This document shows, one piece after another, positions 54,831 to 64,000 of a stretch of DNA of 64,000 nt (its first letter is position 1; each line of letters opens with the position of its first letter). This DNA is from Ahaetulla prasina (Eukaryota > Chordata > Lepidosauria > Squamata > Colubridae). The DNA is taken from assembly GCF_028640845.1 (NCBI RefSeq), contig NC_080540.1, forward strand, positions 157,316,438 through 157,380,437, written 5' to 3'. Position numbers and translations under genes: made by a program. The notes below the pieces were generated by a model. The model was not told the DNA's origin, made no database searches, and worked only from the letters and a program-made list of their open reading frames with translations.

Positions 54831-55346
54831 TTTTAATAAAAAGTTTTTTATTTTGAACACATTAAAACACAAGACAAACATACAACATTTATATATATAT
54901 CACTGTTTCTTATCAGCTATTCAAAGTGGTCCTTTCTTACTATTTATACATATTTTAATTCTATCTTATTCTACTTCTATATTTTCTATCTTCCTTTATT
55001 TCATCTACATTTCATCCACATTTTCTTTATTTCATCTGTATACAAATTTTACCCTGTTGTTGAATTTTCATTATCTTTCCTATTTTCTAACCATTCATAC
55101 CATCTACACCAGACCTTATAATATTCTGTATCCTCTTTTTCTTTGATTTCTTTTGTGAGTTTATCCATCTCTGCACATTCTAGGATTTTCTTAATTAAAT
55201 CATCTTCTGTTGGTGGGTTCTCCTTCTTCCAAAAGGCAATTTTTTTTAATCTGAAAGATGGAACAGTTCCTCGAAATGCGGGATTGGCGGTAGCCCAAGC
55301 ATCAACCTTACAAAGGTAATGCTTCCATCTAGTCAGTTTCAGTTCC
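54831..55346 (-). mobile_element. L1 3' end, different subfamily
   Basis: On the minus strand the coding reads WKKENPPTEDDLIKKILECA and MDKLTKEIKEKEDTEYYKVW, an L1 ORF2 C-terminal block, followed by an AT-rich 3' UTR and poly-A. It differs from the 21-kb L1 and lacks its G-rich tract. Confidence 0.75.
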
Positions 55347-55548
55347 TAAATTTATTTATTTATTTATTTATTTATTTAATCATATTTATATACCGCCCTA
55401 TCTCCCGAAGGACTCAGGGCGGTTTACAGGCACTTAAAAAACACATAAACACATAAATACAATATAAAAACAATTAAAAAACTTATTCTATAAGCCCGTT
55501 AATTAAAATATAAAAATAAAACCCAATTAAAACCCATAAATTTAAAAT

Positions 55549-57511
55549 CTAGCTCAGTCCTGCACAATTAAATAGGTATGTTTTAAGCCCGCGGCGGAAG
55601 GTCCGAAGGTCCGGAAGCTGACGAAGTCCGGGGGGTAGTTCGTTCCAGAGGGTGGGAGCCCCCACAGAGAAGGCCCTTCCCCTGGGCGTCGCCAGACGAC
55701 ATTGCCTCGCTGACGGCACCCTGAGGAGACCCTCTCTATGAGAGCGCACGGGTCGGTGAGAGGTATTCGGTAGCAGTAGGCGGTCCCGTAAATAACCCGG
55801 CCCAATGCCATGGAGCGCTTTAAAGGTGGTCACCAAAACCTTGAAGCGCACCCGGAAGGCCACAGGTAGCCAGTGCAGTCTGCGCAGGATGGGTGTCATG
55901 CGGGAGCCACGAGGCTCCATCTATCACCCGCGCAGCCGCATTCTGGACTAACTGTAGCCTCGGATGCCCTTCAAGGAGCCCCATGTAGAGCATTGCAGTA
56001 ATCCAGGCGAGACGTCACGAGTGCGTGGTGACCGTGCATAGGGCATCCCGGTCCAGAAAGGCGCAACTGGCGTACCAGGCGAACCTGGTAGAACGCTCTC
56101 CTGGAGACGGCCGTCAAATGATCTTCTAGAGACAGCCGTTCATCCAGGAGGACGCCTGTTGCGAACCCTTCCATCGGGGCCACTGACTCGCCACCGATGG
56201 TCAGCCGCGGATTTAGCTGACTGTACCGGGATGCCAGCATCCACAGCCACTCTGTCTTGGCGGGATTGAGCTTGAGCCTGTTTCTCCCCATCCAGACCCG
56301 TACGGCCTCCAGACACCGGGACAGCACTTGATAACCGTTGGGGTGGTCCGCAGAAAATACAGCTGGGTGTCATCCGCATACAGCTGGTACTTCACACGAA
56401 ACCACTGATGATCTCACCCAGCGGCTTCATGTAGATGTTAAACAGTAGGGTGAGAGGATCGACCCCGCGGCACCCCACAAGTGAGGCGCCCCGGGGCCGA
56501 CCTCTGCCCCCCTGTCAACACCGACTGCGACCGGTCGGAGAGATAGGAGGAGAACCACCGATAAACGGTGCCTCCACTCCCAATCCCTCTAACCGGCGCA
56601 GCAGGATACCATGGTCGATGGTATCGAAAGCCGCTGAGAGGTCTAATAGGACCAGGGCAGAGGAACAACCCCTATCCCTGGCCCTCCAGAGATCATCCAC
56701 CAACGCGACCAAAGCCGTCTCCGTGCTGTAACCGGGCGGAAACCGGACTGGTAGGTCTAGATAGACAGTTTCATCCAGGTGTAAGGAAACTGATATGCCA
56801 CCATACTCTCTACAACCTTCGCCAAGCGAAGGTTGAGACCGGACGATAATTACCTAAAACAGCTGGGTCCAGGGAAGGCTTCTTAAGGAGGGGCCTCACC
56901 ACCGCCTCTTTCAAGGCGGCCGGGAAGACGCCCTCCACCAAAGAAGCGATCGTAATCGCCTGGAGCCAGCCTCGTGTCACCTCCCGAGTGGCCAGCACCA
57001 GCCAGGAGGGGCACGGGTCCAGTAAACACGTGGTGGCATTCAGCCTACCCAACAACCTGTCCATGTCCTCGGGAGCCACAGGGTCAAACTCATCCCAAAC
57101 AATATCGCCAAGACCACCCTCGAGCATCTCACCCGCGTCACCGCAATCTTGGTCCAGACCATCCCGAAGCTGAACGATTTTATCGTATAGATAACCGTTA
57201 AACTCCTCAGCACGTCCCTGCAACGGGTCATCCCGCTCCCCCTGGTGTAGGAGGGAGCGAGTCACCCGAAACAGGGCGGCTGGGCGGTTATCTGCCGATG
57301 CAATGAGGGAGGAGGCGTAGCTACGCCTCGCTTCCCTCAATGCCACTAGGTAAGTCCTAGTATAGGACTTCACTAGTGTCCGATCAGCTTCCGAACGGCT
57401 AGACCTCCAGGAACTCTCTAGGCGTCTTCTCCGGCGCTTCATCCCTCTCAGCTCCTCGGAGAACCAAGGAGCCGGTTGGGACCTGCGCTGGGTCAGAGGC
57501 CGCAAAGGCAC
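55549..57511 (-). pseudogene. L2 reverse transcriptase and linker, broken
   Basis: Frame 57,511-56,810 (233 aa) holds the linker (SQPAPWFSEELRGMKRRRRR). Motif A, LLDLSAAFDTIDHGILLRRL, is in 56,712-56,515. YADDTQLY is at about 56,358-56,381, and RRLHWLPVAFRVRFKVLVTT is in 55,920-55,549. At least five frames are needed, so no active enzyme is encoded. Confidence 0.87.
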
Positions 57512-57599
57512 GACACGGTCTAAGGCCCCCGCCGCGGCCCGTTCCCAGGCCGCAACAAGTTCCTCAGCCGAGCCGTGAGCCAGACCCTCAGGAAATGGC

Positions 57600-58120
57600 C
57601 CAAGCTCCGTCCGAACCCATCCGGTCCATCAGGCGCCTGGGACGGAACCAACGATCGGCTCCGTCTCCCTGCGGTGGTGAATGGCGGTCAGAAAGTCCAG
57701 GCGAAGAAGAGAGTGATCTGACCATGACAAAGGTTCAGTGACTATTTCCTTTAAGTCCAGATCTCTACCACTGACCAGAGAGAAAATCAGGTCCAGAGTG
57801 CCACCCCAATGTGAGTAGGGCCATCAACTACTTGGGTCAGGTCCAAGGCCGTCATGGAAGCCATGAACTCCCGAGCTGCCGATGACGAGCCGGAAGATGG
57901 CAAGTTAAAGTCCCCATGACTAAAAGTCTGGGGGTCTCAACTGCCACCCCAGCCAGCACCTCCAGGAGCTCGGGCAGGGCGGCTGTCACGCAGCAAGGAG
58001 CCAGGTACGTGACCAGCAAGCCCATCTGACACCTATGACCCAACCTCACAAAGAGGGATTCACACCCGCAATCTGAGGTACAGTGGTCTCCCTCGGCTCT
58101 AGACTCTCTTTAATAACAAC
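57600..58120 (-). pseudogene. L2 endonuclease, broken
   Basis: The Asp-His motif region (SDH) is at 57,713-57,721, and GLLVTYLAPCCVTAALPELL with LLVMG is in the frame 58,049-57,852. A base is missing just after the LLVMG residues, within the catalytic MGDFN block. Confidence 0.8.
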
Positions 58121-58945
58121 CGCCACCCCCACCCCTACCCTGGGCCTCGGCTGATGGAATGCACGGAAACCCGTGGGCACATCTCGACCAGGGCACGCCT
58201 TCAGTGCCCAATCAGGTCTCCGTAACGCCTATAATATCCGCTGCACCCCTGAATCAGATCATGTATTAGGGGCCTTGGACCCGCGGACCGTGCGTTGCAT
58301 AACACCGGACGAGGGCCCGGGCTCGGAGGGCCTTGACCACCGGGGGAAGGGGAGAGGGGGGGGGGAGGGGGGCGCGCGATCGCCTGCAGACATCGAGCGC
58401 GCGCCCCCCCAGAACGATACGGTCCCCCCCTTCCGCCATATCTGCCCCTCCCACTTACCGTGCAAATGGAACCACCCTCACCAAAAGGAACGCAATCCCC
58501 TATAACCTCCGAACCCATTACTGAACCGCCACGAGCACGCGCAAGGACTGGCTCCCCACCCGCGGGCTACTCCCAATACCCGCCCTAACCCTCCCACCCC
58601 TCCCGACGGGTTCTCTCCCCTACCCGTCGAATCCCTCCCCCCCCTCCCAACCCTTAAAATCCCCATTAATACTCCCCTTAAAAAATCTCTTAAAACAGCT
58701 AATTAAAAAGCCCCTAAGCCTCCTATTTTTAGCATGCCATCTCTCGGGGCTCCAAAGCCCGTCCTCAAGGTGGGCCCTCGATAGTATGGAGGGCCAAACC
58801 CGCGAGAGAGGGGCATCTCGCAGGGCAAGAAGGTCAGCCGGAACGTCAGATCACCAAGAAAGTCCGGCAGGAGGCCCATCCTGGGCCGGTCAAGATGGTA
58901 ACAGATGATACAGTGACCACAACCAGTCTGTCAGTCAGTCCTGAT

Positions 58946-59335
58946 GGCTACTGGTTTGTTTTTTTTATTTTTATTTTTTTTATTTTTTATTTACATTTAT
59001 ATTTATTTACATTTATATTTACATTTACATTATTTACATTACATTTACATTTACATTTACATTATTTACATTACATTTACATTTACATTATATTTACATT
59101 TATATTCCGCCCTTCTCTGAAGACTCAGGGTGGCTTACACTATGTTAAGCAATAGTCTTCATCCATTTGTATATTATATACAAAGTCAACTTATTGCCCC
59201 CAACAATCTGGGTCCTCATTTTACCTACCTTATAAGGATGGAAGGCTGAGTCAACCTTGGGCCTGGTGGGATTTGAACCTGCAGTAATTGCAAGCAGCTG
59301 TGTTAATAACAGACTGTCTTAGCAATCTGAGCCAC
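58946..59335 (-). mobile_element. tRNA-derived SINE with L2-like tail and (TTTACA)n
   Basis: On the minus strand: GGTGGCTCAGATTGCTAAG (A-box), GGTTCAAATCCC (B-box), AAAATGAGGACCCAGATTG, AAGCCACCCTGAGTCTTCAG and AAGGGCGGAATATAAATGTA, then a long AATGTA-rich tail (58,960-59,100). This is the most complete copy of the SINE family seen at 33,982. Confidence 0.85.
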
Positions 59336-59438
59336 CAGAGGGCTTTGAGATGTCAATGTAATTTCTTGGCAACAGAACAGAATTGGTTCTTCTCCCAAGA
59401 TGGATTTTAATTTCCCAATTTCTATAATAGCTCTAGGG

Positions 59439-59536
59439 CAGGAGTGTGCAATTTTGGCAACTTTAAGATCGGTGGACTTCAAATTCCAGAATTCTTCCAT
59501 CATCCCTGCCAAGGTTGCCATGCTAGGACACTCCTG
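59439..59536. mobile_element. small hAT-like element, 98 bp
   Basis: Ends CAGGAGTGTGCAATTTTGGC and GGTTGCCATGCTAGGACACTC are imperfect inverted repeats. CTCTAGGG and CTTTAGGA are a 6/8 duplication. Confidence 0.6.
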
Positions 59537-59544
59537 CTTTAGGA

Positions 59545-60015
59545 TCTCTTAGTGGTGTCCCAGCCAAGCACTAAGATCTGACCCTGCTTAACTTTTTTAA
59601 AGAACAATCAGGTTTGGCCATGGGTGCCACTTTAGCCCTTACCTAACCTGGGGAGTCAGACACCCATTTTCAAAAGAGGTTAACAGTGGTACTTCATGCA
59701 AACATCCAGCAAATATTATTTTTTTAATCATGGAAAAACACTGTAGTGATGATGGCTGTTTTTATCATAGTACTGATAAAGGCAGAGGATCTGTTTGGCT
59801 ACAGGTGGCAATTCTACTCCTCTTATAGTATTCGAACTATCCACAGAATGGCAATAGAGCCGCAGCTATGCTAATGTTCCTCTTCAGGTTCCAGAACTTC
59901 CTAGAAATGTTTCCATGACAGCCTCTCTAAGGCATATGCTTTGGAACACAATGTTTACATGAAACACTTAAGCTGATGAACCATTTTTTAGCTTCGTGTT
60001 TCTTAACCTCACAGA
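59545..60015. other. no gene or clear element
   Basis: Unclassified sequence. Confidence 0.35.
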
Positions 60016-60023
60016 CTTTAAAG

Positions 60024-60441
60024 CGGTGGTGAAATCCTCCACTGGTCGCTACCGGTTCGCTGCCTGCGCATGCGTGGTGTGTGCCAGACGCATGCTGCGC
60101 ATGCGCATGCACAGTGCACACAAAACATGCAATACATATGCATCTGCTGTGTGCACCAAACACGCACTGTGAGCGTGTATGTGCAGTGCGCACCAAACAC
60201 GCACTTCGTGCAGAAAAAGGAGCCGTTTAAAGGTGAGTAGAACAGTGAGGGGGGAACAGCTGTGCGGCGTGATTTAGATTTGCTAGAAAGCAAGATATAA
60301 ATCACGCAGCACAGCTGATTATCGGAAATACTGGTTTGGACCAATCTGTAGCTTTTTTTTTACTACCGGTTCACTGAACCGGTAGATTTTATCACTACCG
60401 GTTCGCCTGAACCGGTATGAACCGGTAGGATTTCACCACTG
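60024..60441. mobile_element. non-autonomous hAT element, 418 bp, perfect TSD
   Basis: CTTTAAAG is duplicated at 60,016-60,023 and 60,442-60,449. Ends are CGGTGGTGAAATCC and GGATTTCACCACTG. ACCGGTTCGCC and its complement recur internally. The interior has CTGCGCATGCG and long alternating purine-pyrimidine strings. Confidence 0.9.
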
Positions 60442-60449
60442 CTTTAAAG

Positions 60450-60640
60450 ACATGTGGACTCCAACTCCCAGAATTCCTCAGCCGGCTGGGTGATTTTTGG
60501 CCAGTTACCCTCTCTCAGCCCAGCCTACCTCACAGGAATGTTGTTGTATAGAAAATAGGAGGAGGAAGGAGGATTAGATGAGTTAACGACCTTGAGTTAA
60601 CAGGTGGGGTAAAAAATAAAATTAAAGAAAATATTCTGGG
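60450..60640 (+). mobile_element. hairpin-element fragment plus SINE-like repeat
   Basis: CTCCAACTCCCAGAATTCCT (about 60,459) is part of the 44,976-type hairpin. GGCTGGGTGATTTTTGGCCA to the A-rich end at 60,630 matches the SINE-like repeat at 41,999. Confidence 0.5.
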
Positions 60641-61587
60641 AATGGGAGTTGACATGTCTTAAATTTGCGGTTGAGAAACATTGTTTTAGCCTGACAAGAC
60701 CAGCCCATTTGATGAGTTCCATGGTTTGGCATATTCTGGAAATTCAGAAAATTCAACTAATCATGGATTCCTTGTCCTCACCTTTTGGTAGAGCAGTCCC
60801 CAACAGAAAGGAAAGTAATCTGCTGCCGTGATTTTGAAATTGCAGTTTTATGCAGCTAGAAGATGGGGCAAAAATGCGTGGCACAGTTTGCAGACCTATT
60901 AAGTCACTGTTTATTTGGGTGTTATTTAATTAACGACAATCAATAGGCTTTGTGCACTTAGCCAAAATACTGCTATACAAGCAGTTTAAGCACAAAGGAG
61001 GTTATGGGTAAAGATGCTGGTTAAATAGTTAAATAAAAGCAGCAAAAAAAAATCCCACTTGCTAATAATTGTTAAAGCCACAAGATCACAAGGAGCATTT
61101 CTGAACAAATCACCATTCTTCTTACCACAAGATTACAGTGGAGAAAATGGCTGTTGTGAACAGGAGAATGGCCAGCATCATTTTATAAGGAAGGCCTCTA
61201 AAGTTTTGCTTTTAGGCTCCTGGCTTCCGAGACTTTCTTCACTGGCACAAAGGCGTGTCCTTGAACCACCAGTTGTGCAACCTGTAACCTTATCTGCTAT
61301 GTGATGACTTCATGGAATTAACAACCATCAGAAGAAAGGAAAGAAGCCAGCAACAACAGTAGGCACTGGAGCAACGGAGGTGGTGTTTATTTACTAATGC
61401 TTGGAATTAGGCTATGTCACCTAATCATGCTGGAGTTGTAACCTAGCAAATTTAGGGAACATTAGGTGGGAAATTTGACATGAACATTAACAAAGCAGCA
61501 TTGGCCAATTATCTAAACTGTATAGGCACAAAAGGGATTTTTCTAAACTTTGAATCTCCAGATTTTGGAAGTTTACAAAGCATATAG
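60641..61587. other. no gene or clear element
   Basis: Unique-looking sequence without motifs. Confidence 0.4.
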
Positions 61588-61595
61588 TCCTTAGC

Positions 61596-61731
61596 CAGGG
61601 GTGTCAAACTCGCGTCATCACAGCATTGTCATGTAACATATCGCGATTTCCCCCCCTCCTCATTAAACTGGGTGTAAGCGTGGCCAGTGTGTGACGCATT
61701 GGGCCCGCGGGCCGCAAGTTTGACACCCCTG
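61596..61731. mobile_element. hAT-type element, 136 bp
   Basis: Ends CAGGGGTGTCAAACTCG and CAAGTTTGACACCCCTG are strong inverted repeats. Flanks TCCTTAGC and CCCTAGGC share 5/8 positions. It is the same family as the outer element at 12,983. Confidence 0.75.
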
Positions 61732-61851
61732 CCCTAGGCTATGGGTCTGAGTTTGGTTAACTATTAGAAACTTAACAGCTTTGCTGAGTCAGCCAAAATA
61801 ATGAAATGTCATTATATAAGTCCCTCCCTTTTGAAAACAATGGGATTTGCA

Positions 61852-62167
61852 CAGTGGTGGGTATCAAAATTTTGTACTCCCGGTTCTGTGGGTGTGGCTT
61901 GGTGGTCATGGCAGGGGAAAGATACTGTAAAATCTCCATTCCCACCCCACTCCAGGAAAAGGATATTGTAAAATCTCCATTCCCTCCCCACTCCAGGGGA
62001 AGAATACTGCAAAATCCCCATTTCCTCCCAATCAGCTGGGACTCAGGAGGCAGAGAATAGATGGGGGCAGGGCCAGTCTGAATTTTTACTACTGGTTCTC
62101 CAAACTACTCAAAATTTCTGCTACCAGTTCTCTAGAACTGGTCAGAACCTGCTGAAACCCACCTCTG
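61852..62167. mobile_element. non-autonomous hAT element, 316 bp, perfect TSD
   Basis: GATTTGCA is duplicated at 61,844-61,851 and 62,168-62,175. Ends are CAGTGGTGGGTATC and GAAACCCACCTCTG. The interior has GGTTCTGTGGGTGTGGCTTG and three tandem CTCCATTCCC-type units. Confidence 0.9.
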
Positions 62168-62289
62168 GATTTGCATCATGACACCCTGTTCATTGTCCTG
62201 CTGATTTTGACCAGGGCCAAGGACTCTGCAAAAGTATTTTTTTTATATACAATGGGCAAATGCATTTAGGAAACTAACTAATATGGACA

Positions 62290-63000
62290 AAGTAAGTAAT
62301 TCCTGTTGTGGCTCCAGCCCCCCGCCCCGGGCCTGGCCCCCTGCCAGAAAGTGACTCAGAGAGTGAGGGGGAAGGGCTGTTGGGGCTCCCCTCTGCAGGG
62401 CCGGCCTCTCTGGCTCAGCTCCAGGAGCCAGAGGCAGGCCAGGTGGAGGAGGTAACGAGGCCTCTGTCTCCTGTATCTCCCCCTGCCCAAGCAACGCTTC
62501 CAGATCCAGCTGTGGACAATCAGTCCTGGTTAGTTCCCAGGTTTCGTAGACAAGAGAGGCAGGAACAACAAAAGAAGGGGTGGGGCAGGCCTAGAGAATA
62601 CTGAGTCAGGGAGCCACACCCCACAGGGTATAAAAGCAGAAGGGGCTGCTCTACTACTTCGTGACGGACAAAACAAACTGACTGGAGAAAACTTGAGCTG
62701 AACTATTTGACTGAGCATTTGGCCTGGATTGCTGTTTGTTTCTGACTTCCTGGTTGCTCCGTTAATGAGCTTCTGTGATGGCGACATCAGGGAAGATAAA
62801 GAAAACCTTGGCAGATGTTCGCTGGTTTGCTGCCAGAGCTGATAGCTGCCGTGGACTACATTGCTGGCTAATTGAGTCAGTTTACGTGTCTCCCGGACTG
62901 AGGTGGGGTGGACAGAACAATTCCCCTCTTCCAATCCTGCATTACTATGGTGAAACAAAACAACATTGGTACAAACCTAACGACCACTTCACCAGCGCAT
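62290..63000 (+). other. unclassified GC-rich stretch with TATA-like box
   Basis: A 98-aa frame (62,308-62,604) is rich in Pro, Glu and Ser and ends with RRQERQEQQKKGWGRPREY. It is followed by GGGTATAAAAGCAG (about 62,629), a good TATA box. This could be part of an unidentified retroelement. No domain or boundaries are visible. Confidence 0.3.
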
Positions 63001-63069
63001 AGCACAACATAGGAAATCAAACCCATCAGGACAAGATCCAGCAGTCCATCTGTATTTGAAAGAATCAGA

Positions 63070-63190
63070 TTTTTAAACTTGTTATAGTATTTTAATTTGT
63101 TTAGGATTTCTGTCGTTTTATTGGCTGTACACTGCCCTGGGTCTTCGGAGAAGGGCGGTATAAAAATATGAAAAAAAAATATGAATAAAT
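63070..63190 (+). mobile_element. L2-type 3' tail
   Basis: CACTGCCCTGGGTCTTCGGA and AGAAGGGCGGTATAAAAAT with an A-rich end form the shared L2 3' hairpin. It sits directly 5' of the Penelope coding fragment. Confidence 0.75.
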
Positions 63191-63195
63191 AAAAA

Positions 63196-63556
63196 CAAAA
63201 GGTCACTCTTTTGAAAACAATGAAGTTCACATGTTGGATAGAGAAGATCATTGGTTTGAAAGAGAGGTAAGAGAGGCCACTTATGTTAACAATGAGCAAA
63301 CCTCTCTCAATAGAGGTGGGGGGAGGAATAAGACATCACCTATTTCCAGTCTGCAATGTAGTTCTTGCAGCAATTCCAAGAAGATTCCAGAACCAATTTT
63401 CCCCTGATTCAAGTGATCCTGAAATGAAAGATAAACCCTCAAGTGGTCTCACCTCAAGAGCTCTCAGGGAGTATGCTAACAACCAGATGACTGCTAGAAA
63501 TACAATCCTTCCATTCTCCCCCACTCCAATCACCATACATTCAAAACCGATCCATC
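63196..63556 (+). pseudogene. Penelope-like element, C-terminal endonuclease fragment
   Basis: One frame encodes HSFENNEVHMLDREDHWFER then EVREATYVNNEQTSLNRGGG, and continues as the 99-aa frame 63,283-63,582 (RHHLFPVCNVVLAAIPRRFQ). Such sequence is typical of the GIY-YIG endonuclease end of vertebrate Penelope-like elements. The catalytic N-terminal part of the domain and all of reverse transcriptase are missing. Sequence after the frame resembles the terminal repeat at 16,950-17,020. Confidence 0.75.
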
Positions 63557-63823
63557 CAGAGATGGGATTCAGCAGGTTCTGACCAGTTCTGGAGAACAAA
63601 TAGCAGAAATTTTGAGTAGTTCGGAGAACCAGTAAATGCCATCTCTGAAGGCCCCACCCCCATCTATTCTCTGCCTTCCAAGTCCCAGCTGATTGGGAGG
63701 AAATGGGGATTTTGCAGTATCCTTCCCCTGCCACACCCACAAAGCCACATCCACCAAGCCATGCCACGCCCACCAAGCCACACCCACAGAACTGGTAGTA
63801 AAAAATTTTAAATCCCACCACTG
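63557..63823. mobile_element. non-autonomous hAT element, 267 bp, perfect TSD
   Basis: GATCCATC is duplicated at 63,549-63,556 and 63,824-63,831. Ends are CAGAGATGGGATTC and AATCCCACCACTG. The body is closely similar to 13,226-13,493. It inserted in Penelope-like sequence. Confidence 0.92.
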
Positions 63824-63882
63824 GATCCATCCCCCTACCATCTGTCTCAACTGTCAGTACCTATCTTTACACACACACACCA

Positions 63883-64000
63883 GTGGTGAGTTTCAATTTT
63901 TTTTACTTATGTGGCTTGGTGGGCATGGCAGGGGTAGGATACTGTAAAATCTCCATTCCCACCCCACTTTAGGGGAAGGTTACTGCAAAATCCCCATTTC
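63883..64000. mobile_element. hAT element left end, cut by window edge
   Basis: CAGTGGTGAGTTTC and TGTGGCTTGGTGGGCATGGC mark the left end of the common hAT subfamily; the right end lies outside. An (AC)n run precedes it. Confidence 0.8.

Larger units (their letters stand above)
55348..58945 (-). mobile_element. L2-clade LINE, nearly full length
   Basis: The 3' end is a (TTTA)n tail and the hairpin CCGCCCTATCTCCCGAAGGA / CAGGGCGG at 55,350-55,430. Reverse transcriptase, a linker, endonuclease and a 5' leader follow to about 58,900. It aligns with the 46.2-50.1 kb copy throughout. It abuts a SINE at its 5' side and an L1 end at its 3' side. Confidence 0.88.

Noticed and set aside
62308..62604. 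98-aa Pro/Glu-rich ORF as a host exon
   Set aside because: Low-complexity composition, no splice sites seen, and loose similarity to another repeat-like stretch at 53.3 kb.

Overview
The window looks like non-coding nuclear DNA from a squamate reptile, most likely an advanced snake. The main reasons are LINE 3' ends running into (AATAG)n/(ATTCT)n microsatellites, which is known for snake CR1-type LINEs; the mix of CR1, L2, L1 and Penelope-like retroelements; squamate-type tRNA SINEs; and many short hAT-type DNA transposons. No complete host protein-coding gene is visible. Nearly every long ORF belongs to a broken transposable element.

Layout. Positions 1-1700 hold a CpG island with plausible splice donors, probably the promoter and first exon of an unidentified gene. 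A possible 30-nt microexon lies at 4282-4311, and 1.7-8.4 kb is otherwise mostly unique. From 8.4 to 24 kb the sequence is a nest of hAT elements, an L2 LINE (9.5-10.8 kb), Penelope-like terminal repeats (11.0-11.6, 13.8-14.2, 16.9-19.4 kb), a CR1-like LINE inside a hAT element inside a Penelope-like fragment (17-19.3 kb), and an L1 (20.9-23.2 kb). Positions 24.3-28.8 kb are a tandem duplication of a 2.28-kb unit that already contained an L1 inserted in a CR1-like LINE. Positions 30.1-32.3 kb are one hAT element split by a twin-primed (5'-inverted) L1. At 33.2-34.0 kb lies a second copy of a segment also found at 19.4-20.1 kb.

Positions 37.1-41.6 kb are a Gypsy-type LTR retrotransposon with LTRs that read as identical and a perfect 5-bp target duplication, yet frameshifted gag-pol. 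Positions 42.7-44.0 kb hold CR1 and hAT copies nested several levels deep. A nearly full-length L2 lies on the plus strand (46.2-50.1 kb) and another on the minus strand (55.3-58.9 kb). Between them is a degenerate ~155-165-bp repeat array (50.3-53.8 kb) that contains a 1.5-kb hAT element. The right end holds SINEs, small hAT elements and the C-terminal coding end of a Penelope-like element (63.2-63.5 kb).

How the parts work together. The LINEs supply reverse transcriptase, and at least one SINE family shares the L2 3' hairpin, so it probably uses L2 machinery. The hAT elements show no recognisable transposase and must have been moved in trans. The most interesting signal is in the Penelope-like terminal repeats: six copies from two families with different stem sequences keep the layout CTGAAGA - 6-bp hairpin - GAAAC - GTC (with some decay), which resembles the core of a hammerhead ribozyme.

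All calls come from reading the sequence by eye. Family names finer than the superfamily, and boundaries of elements without target-site duplications, are approximate.
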